From assembly GCA_946220775.1 (NCBI GenBank), contig CAMIFC010000016.1:1-47771 (forward strand): a stretch of 47,771 nt of DNA, given 5' to 3'. The notes beneath the pieces are model-generated. The model searched no databases. It worked only from the letters and a program-made list of their open reading frames with translations, and was not told where the DNA came from. This DNA comes from an uncultured Corynebacterium sp. (GTDB taxonomy: Bacteria; Actinomycetota; Actinomycetes; Mycobacteriales; Mycobacteriaceae). A program made the position numbers and the translations under genes. Shown here in pieces: positions 44,620-47,771 of the stretch; the first letter of the stretch is position 1; each line of letters begins with the position of its first letter.

Positions 44620-44692
44620 TGCGCCCGGAGGGATTCGAACCCCCAACCTTCTGATCCGTAGTCAGATGCTCTATCCGTTGAGCTACGGGCGC
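44620..44692 (-). tRNA. tRNA-Arg (anticodon ACG), copy 2
   Basis: Identical to 42408-42480 over 73 nt, including the A discriminator. The flanks are not duplicated apart from a few bases (AAGAGT on the plus strand). No strong hairpin terminator is visible beyond it. Confidence 0.97.
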
Positions 44693-44865
44693 TGGACTTC
44701 AACGAGAGGAGCGCGAAAGCACAATCCACACGGACCACCACAGGCGCACCACACGCCCCACAACACTGTCCGGAGCTGATATTCCCAGAGCCTCACCACA
44801 AGTTACTGGGCAGCTAGAAACTAAACGTTTCGGCAGCTCATCAGCGCTTCACTCTCGTTGAAGAG

Positions 44866-44953
44866 CGGAGACGAGAGGATTCGAACCTCCGGCCCGCGCA
44901 ATGCAGGCAACTCCTTAGCAGGGAGCCCCATTCGGCCACTCTGGCACGTCTCC
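44866..44953 (-). tRNA. tRNA-Ser (anticodon GCT)
   Basis: Acceptor GGAGACG/CGTCTCC, long class II variable arm (TGCCTGCATTGCGCGGGCC), T-loop GGTTCGAATCC and anticodon loop CTGCTAA (GCT). Reads AGC and AGU. Confidence 0.95.
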
Positions 44954-45171
44954 AGTCAATCGCAAAGCTCTCCAGCTGATCTTCCGGTGGAGCCGGGTTG
45001 GCGTCCTAAAGGAAAACGAGGAGCACTTCACGTAGACCGCATTCAGCTTACACGCCAACCCCGCGCGGACATAATCAATGGTCGACGCGCCGCCGCGACC
45101 AGCGCAAGGGCCCTGCGACCACAAACACGACTCGCGCCCCTGCGGGGAGAACGCCGAGTAACATGCAACAC

Positions 45172-46341
45172 ATGGTTCGCTCCGATCTATCCCAGCTCGC
45201 CGCATACGTCCCCGGTAAGGCGCTGCCTGATGCGCTGCGGGTGACATCCAACGAGACGGCAGAAGCGCCGCTACCCGCGGTCACCGATGCCATCGCGGAT
45301 GCCGCCGCGCGCGCCAATCGATACCCCGATATGGGGGTGATGAAGCTTCGTGAAGAGCTCGCCGCCTGGCTATCGCGAAGCTCCGGAGCACCCACCCTGA
45401 CCAGGGGTAATGTGATTGTGGGTAACGGTTCCAGCGCGCTGTGCCTGCAGGCGATTCAGTCGACCTGCATGAGCGGCGACGAGGTTGTTTTTCCGTGGCG
45501 CAGCTTCGAGGCGTACCCGATCCTGGCGCAGATCGCGGGAGCGAAACCGGTTGCGGTGCCGCTGAATGCGGAGCATGCCGTCGATCTGGACGCCATGCTT
45601 GCCGCAGTCAATGACCGGACTCGCGTGGTTTTTGTGTGCAACCCGAATAATCCGACGGGGACGACGGTTGCAGAGGAACAGCTCGTAGCGTTTTTGGAGG
45701 CTGTGCCGGAGCGCGTCGCGGTGATTCTCGATGAGGCTTATATTGAGTATGATCGGTCGAATTTTTCTGGTGGGGGCGCAGATCACGCCGCTAGTGCGGC
45801 TGGTGCTGGCGAGGTCAGCGAGGTCGACGAAGTCAATTGCGCGGCCGGAGCGCTGGCCAGCGTAAACAGTCTGCCGCTACTCGAGCGCTTCCCGAACCTC
45901 GCGATCTGCCGCACTTTCTCGAAGGCGTACGGCCTCGCGGGGTTGCGACTTGGGTATTTGGTTGCTCAGCCGGAATTCATCACTGCGATGTCCAAGGTTG
46001 CAATTCCGTTCGGCGTGAACGCATTAGCGCAGGTCGCGGGGCTCGCTTCCATTTCGGATGCCAGCCAGAAACAGCTCAACACCCGTGTCGAGGAGACGAT
46101 TGAGGAGCGCTCTCGAGTATTGGCGAATTTGCCGGAGGAACTGTGCGTTCCTTCGCAAACCAACTTCGCGTGGCTGCCAGTTGGGGATCGCGCGGCGGAT
46201 TTGGATGCTGCACTGCAGGATGAGGGTGTCACAGCTCGTGCTTTCACTGGTGAGGGAGTTCGCGTGACGGTAACGAATCACGCAGAAGTGGATAAGTTGC
46301 TGCCAGCTCTGCAGCAGGCACTCAAAGTGGTGGGTTACTAG
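45172..46341 (+). CDS. Aromatic amino acid aminotransferase (HisC/PatA-like)
   Basis: 389 residues; fold-type I class II aminotransferase with the HisC-like pattern. PLP lysine in RTFSKAYGLAGLRLGYLV, NPNNPTGT, and LDEAYIEY. Similarity to phenylalanine aminotransferases (Pat/AroT) of corynebacteria rather than HisC is inferred from the N-terminus (YVPGKALPDALRVTSNETAEAPLPAV). The gene is not in a his operon. An unusual Gly/Ala/Glu insertion sits at about residues 200-225 (GGGADHAASAAGAGEVSEVDE). TAACAT 7 nt before the ATG at 45172 suggests a leaderless start; an upstream ATG at 45163 overlaps that box. Confidence 0.87.
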   Translation: MVRSDLSQLAAYVPGKALPDALRVTSNETAEAPLPAVTDAIADAAARANRYPDMGVMKLREELAAWLSRSSGAPTLTRGNVIVGNGSSALCLQAIQSTCMSGDEVVFPWRSFEAYPILAQIAGAKPVAVPLNAEHAVDLDAMLAAVNDRTRVVFVCNPNNPTGTTVAEEQLVAFLEAVPERVAVILDEAYIEYDRSNFSGGGADHAASAAGAGEVSEVDEVNCAAGALASVNSLPLLERFPNLAICRTFSKAYGLAGLRLGYLVAQPEFITAMSKVAIPFGVNALAQVAGLASISDASQKQLNTRVEETIEERSRVLANLPEELCVPSQTNFAWLPVGDRAADLDAALQDEGVTARAFTGEGVRVTVTNHAEVDKLLPALQQALKVVGY

Positions 46342-46491
46342 CGGGTTTTGAGGTGCGGCGCGCGTCTACTCGCGCTCACGCACGCCCTGCCCCCGACAAG
46401 GCGCTGAATAGTCCGCCGAACGCCCCATCCAGCTGTGTCACATCAGCACCACCAGCCCCTTGCGAACCACGGGCAACAGAGTACTTTCTGA

Positions 46492-46564
46492 GACTGTCTG
46501 TAGTTGCGAAATGGTTTTTCGCGACCTGGGGTTTTGCAAAACCATTTCCCAACTACAGGCAGTC
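46492..46564. repeat. 73-bp palindromic repeat, family C copy 3
   Basis: GACTGTCTGTAGTTGCGAAA and its partner AACCATTTCCCAACTACAGG-CAGTC surround CGCGACCTGGGGTTTTGC. It lies between the convergent patA-like and the next gene. The remainder of 46342-46655 shows nothing else. Confidence 0.92.
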
Positions 46565-46655
46565 CCTCCGCTAGCTAGCCGACTTCCTCGGCCATAAAAC
46601 ACCACCCAGCGGCCCAGAATTACCGCACACGGCCCAATCCGACTGCCAACGCACC

Positions 46656-47750
46656 CTAAATCGCCCGCGCAAACCCGAACCGGCGATGACGATGCTCCAA
46701 ATCCAGGAGCGCGCGCTCAACTTTCTCGATCACACCACCATTTGTGAGTGTCGGCTGCCACATATTCTGGGATTTCGGCCTCCCACCCCGACGACTGCTG
46801 TCCAGTTCTCCCCGACTGAGCCACACCCCATCGCGCAAAACCATCCGTTGGTGCCGTGATGGGTAACTGTCCGAAATCCCGGTGTCCCCGAATTCGCAAT
46901 CCCGGTAGATCTCTCGAGCGCCCATTCGGACAACCAGAAACCCTGCATTGTGGAGCTGCTTTTCCCGGTTGCGCTCATAACGGATTTCTTCCGCAGTGGA
47001 TCGACCAAATGCGCCATCGTATTTCATGCGACCATCAGCCTCGAGCCAAATCATGTCGTTAACCAGCGCATCTGCTCGAACAATTCGTCCATCAAGCCGG
47101 ATCTGAGCCTGAGGCTTAATCGTCCGAATCAAGTCCGACCCACTCGTTGCGAGCGCAGTGCGTTTCAGACTTTCGAGTGGACTTTCAGCTCGGCGATCCG
47201 CCAGCTCCAAACACACCCGAGCCCGCGCCCCACCCCGCACATGAGGCCGCTCGATCAACGCGCGGAGTTCTTCGAGTCGCAGGTCAGCCCCTCCATAATC
47301 CTCATATTCGCCATCCCACCCGGGTGCCAAGTAGCTATCCACCGCGAGCACGCCAGAAAACGTCGTTTGCCGACGCGCGATATCGTAAACGGTTCGCCCG
47401 GGAGTCGTGAATCGCAGCCCAGCCATTTCAACCACATGCTCCGCCGGGAGCCTCGACGCATAGATTGATTCAATAGTTTGGCTTGTTTGACCTCGACTAT
47501 TTGAATGCGGCCCAGTCCAAATCCCCCACAAAGTCGCCGCCGCGGACCCCACAAGCGCACGTCCGCGCCGATGGAGCCCCGCCGCCACCACGCGAAGTTC
47601 ATGCCGCTCATGCTCCGCCAACTGATTCATCAAGTCAGTCGGCGCAGAATATTGCGCGTTAACCTGAGTCACCCCACGCCCCGCTGTACCCCTTTTGACC
47701 AGCAGTTCTTTCCATTTCAAGATTCTTCCTTCGAGGCCACCAGCTATCAC
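46656..47750 (-). CDS. Hypothetical protein with VSR/DUF559-like endonuclease-fold C-terminus
   Basis: 364 residues to the extreme upstream ATG. An AbiEi-like or wHTH-type start (LAEHERHELRVVAAGLHRRGRALVGSAAATLWGI) is weak evidence. The C-terminal half resembles a VSR/DUF559-like fold: IVRADALVNDMIWLEADGRMKYDG, then EIRYERNREKQLHNAGFLVVRMGAREIYRD, i.e. a D/E-x-D core plus a helix-strand that matches the PD-(D/E)XK pattern. The start is uncertain; later GTG/ATG codons (for example at MNQLAEHE) are candidates. The function is unknown. Confidence 0.65.
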   Translation of the reverse strand: MIAGGLEGRILKWKELLVKRGTAGRGVTQVNAQYSAPTDLMNQLAEHERHELRVVAAGLHRRGRALVGSAAATLWGIWTGPHSNSRGQTSQTIESIYASRLPAEHVVEMAGLRFTTPGRTVYDIARRQTTFSGVLAVDSYLAPGWDGEYEDYGGADLRLEELRALIERPHVRGGARARVCLELADRRAESPLESLKRTALATSGSDLIRTIKPQAQIRLDGRIVRADALVNDMIWLEADGRMKYDGAFGRSTAEEIRYERNREKQLHNAGFLVVRMGAREIYRDCEFGDTGISDSYPSRHQRMVLRDGVWLSRGELDSSRRGGRPKSQNMWQPTLTNGGVIEKVERALLDLEHRHRRFGFARAI

Positions 47751-47771
47751 AAATACCCCCTCCCCTTTTGC

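Noticed and set aside
43243..44646. 467-residue minus-strand open frame
   Set aside because: Antisense to ddh and running through a tRNA-Arg; the start lies in the tRNA.
45163..45165. ATG at 45163 as the patA-like start
   Set aside because: It overlaps the TAACAT -10 box; the ATG at 45172, exactly 7 nt after the box, is more likely.
640..45605. GGACGCCA as a KOPS-like or chi-like polar sequence
   Set aside because: The strand counts are nearly equal (16 plus, 14 minus), with no skew inside the window.
26878..46564. A conserved peptide encoded in family C repeats (e.g. WFFATWAFAKPF)
   Set aside because: The reading frames appear similar in different copies only because the DNA is repeated; none has a start and ribosome binding site.
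1..47771. CRISPR array or prophage
   Set aside because: No set of regularly spaced repeats with unique spacers, no cas genes, no phage structural or integrase genes.

Overview
The window looks like chromosomal DNA of a Corynebacterium (order Mycobacteriales). Evidence: the gene set dnaQ-like–murT–gatD, recR–ybaB–dnaX and aspT beside leuA, similar to the arrangement I recall from C. glutamicum; a meso-diaminopimelate dehydrogenase (ddh); an MMPL transporter of the mycolate-bacterium type; an actinobacterial leuA leader peptide; and many starts that look leaderless (a TANNNT box about 7 nt before the ATG/GTG). The species cannot be named from the sequence alone.

Layout. 0.3-2.8 kb: a PfpI/DJ-1 protein converging on thiC, which has a TPP riboswitch. 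3.0-5.7 kb: an ABC transporter (ATPase plus frameshifted FtsX-like permease). 5.9-8.1 kb: leuA with promoter, leader peptide, attenuator and a strong terminator. 8.1-12.3 kb: a TetR regulator and an opposing maoC–acyl-CoA ligase–APC permease operon, two members of which carry homopolymer frameshifts, with a TetR-like operator upstream. 12.4-16.1 kb: a DnaQ-like protein with a degenerate exonuclease domain, then murT–gatD (lipid II amidation). 16.1-19.3 kb: a secreted metallophosphoesterase and a divergent frameshifted flavin oxidoreductase. 19.4-26.5 kb: recR, ybaB, dnaX, a TM2 protein, a hypothetical gene and aspT, all on the minus strand. 27.2-28.4 kb: tRNA-Ser(GGA), the SRP RNA gene and a membrane protein. 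28.6-33.3 kb: a crotonase gene interrupted by a 3.7-kb IS1595-type transposon. 33.2-42.0 kb: gluQRS, tgt, an MMPL transporter, tRNA-Ser(CGA), tadA with its associated gene, and tyrA. 42.4-47.8 kb: two identical tRNA-Arg(ACG) genes bracketing a small secreted protein and ddh, tRNA-Ser(GCT), an aromatic aminotransferase, and a nuclease-like hypothetical protein.

How genes connect: tgt and gluQRS act on the queuosine wobble position; TadA converts the A34 of the two tRNA-Arg(ACG) to inosine; tyrA and patA act in aromatic amino acid synthesis; ddh and MurT/GatD act in peptidoglycan precursor synthesis; recR, ybaB and dnaX form a conserved replication/repair group.

Most notable observations: (1) an intact-looking transposon (29-bp inverted ends, 8-bp target duplication) that carries a restriction-modification-like pair, an EcoRI-family adenine methylase (frameshifted) and a DUF262-HNH nuclease; (2) a strongly over-represented octamer, GGACGCCA, about 30 copies on both strands, often behind a T-tract, also present between genes and missing from the transposon and other cassette-like segments; (3) several families of long palindromic intergenic repeats, one with three 73-bp copies; (4) six genes broken by single-base indels, mostly in homopolymers; (5) a Tgt that lacks its zinc-binding cysteines.
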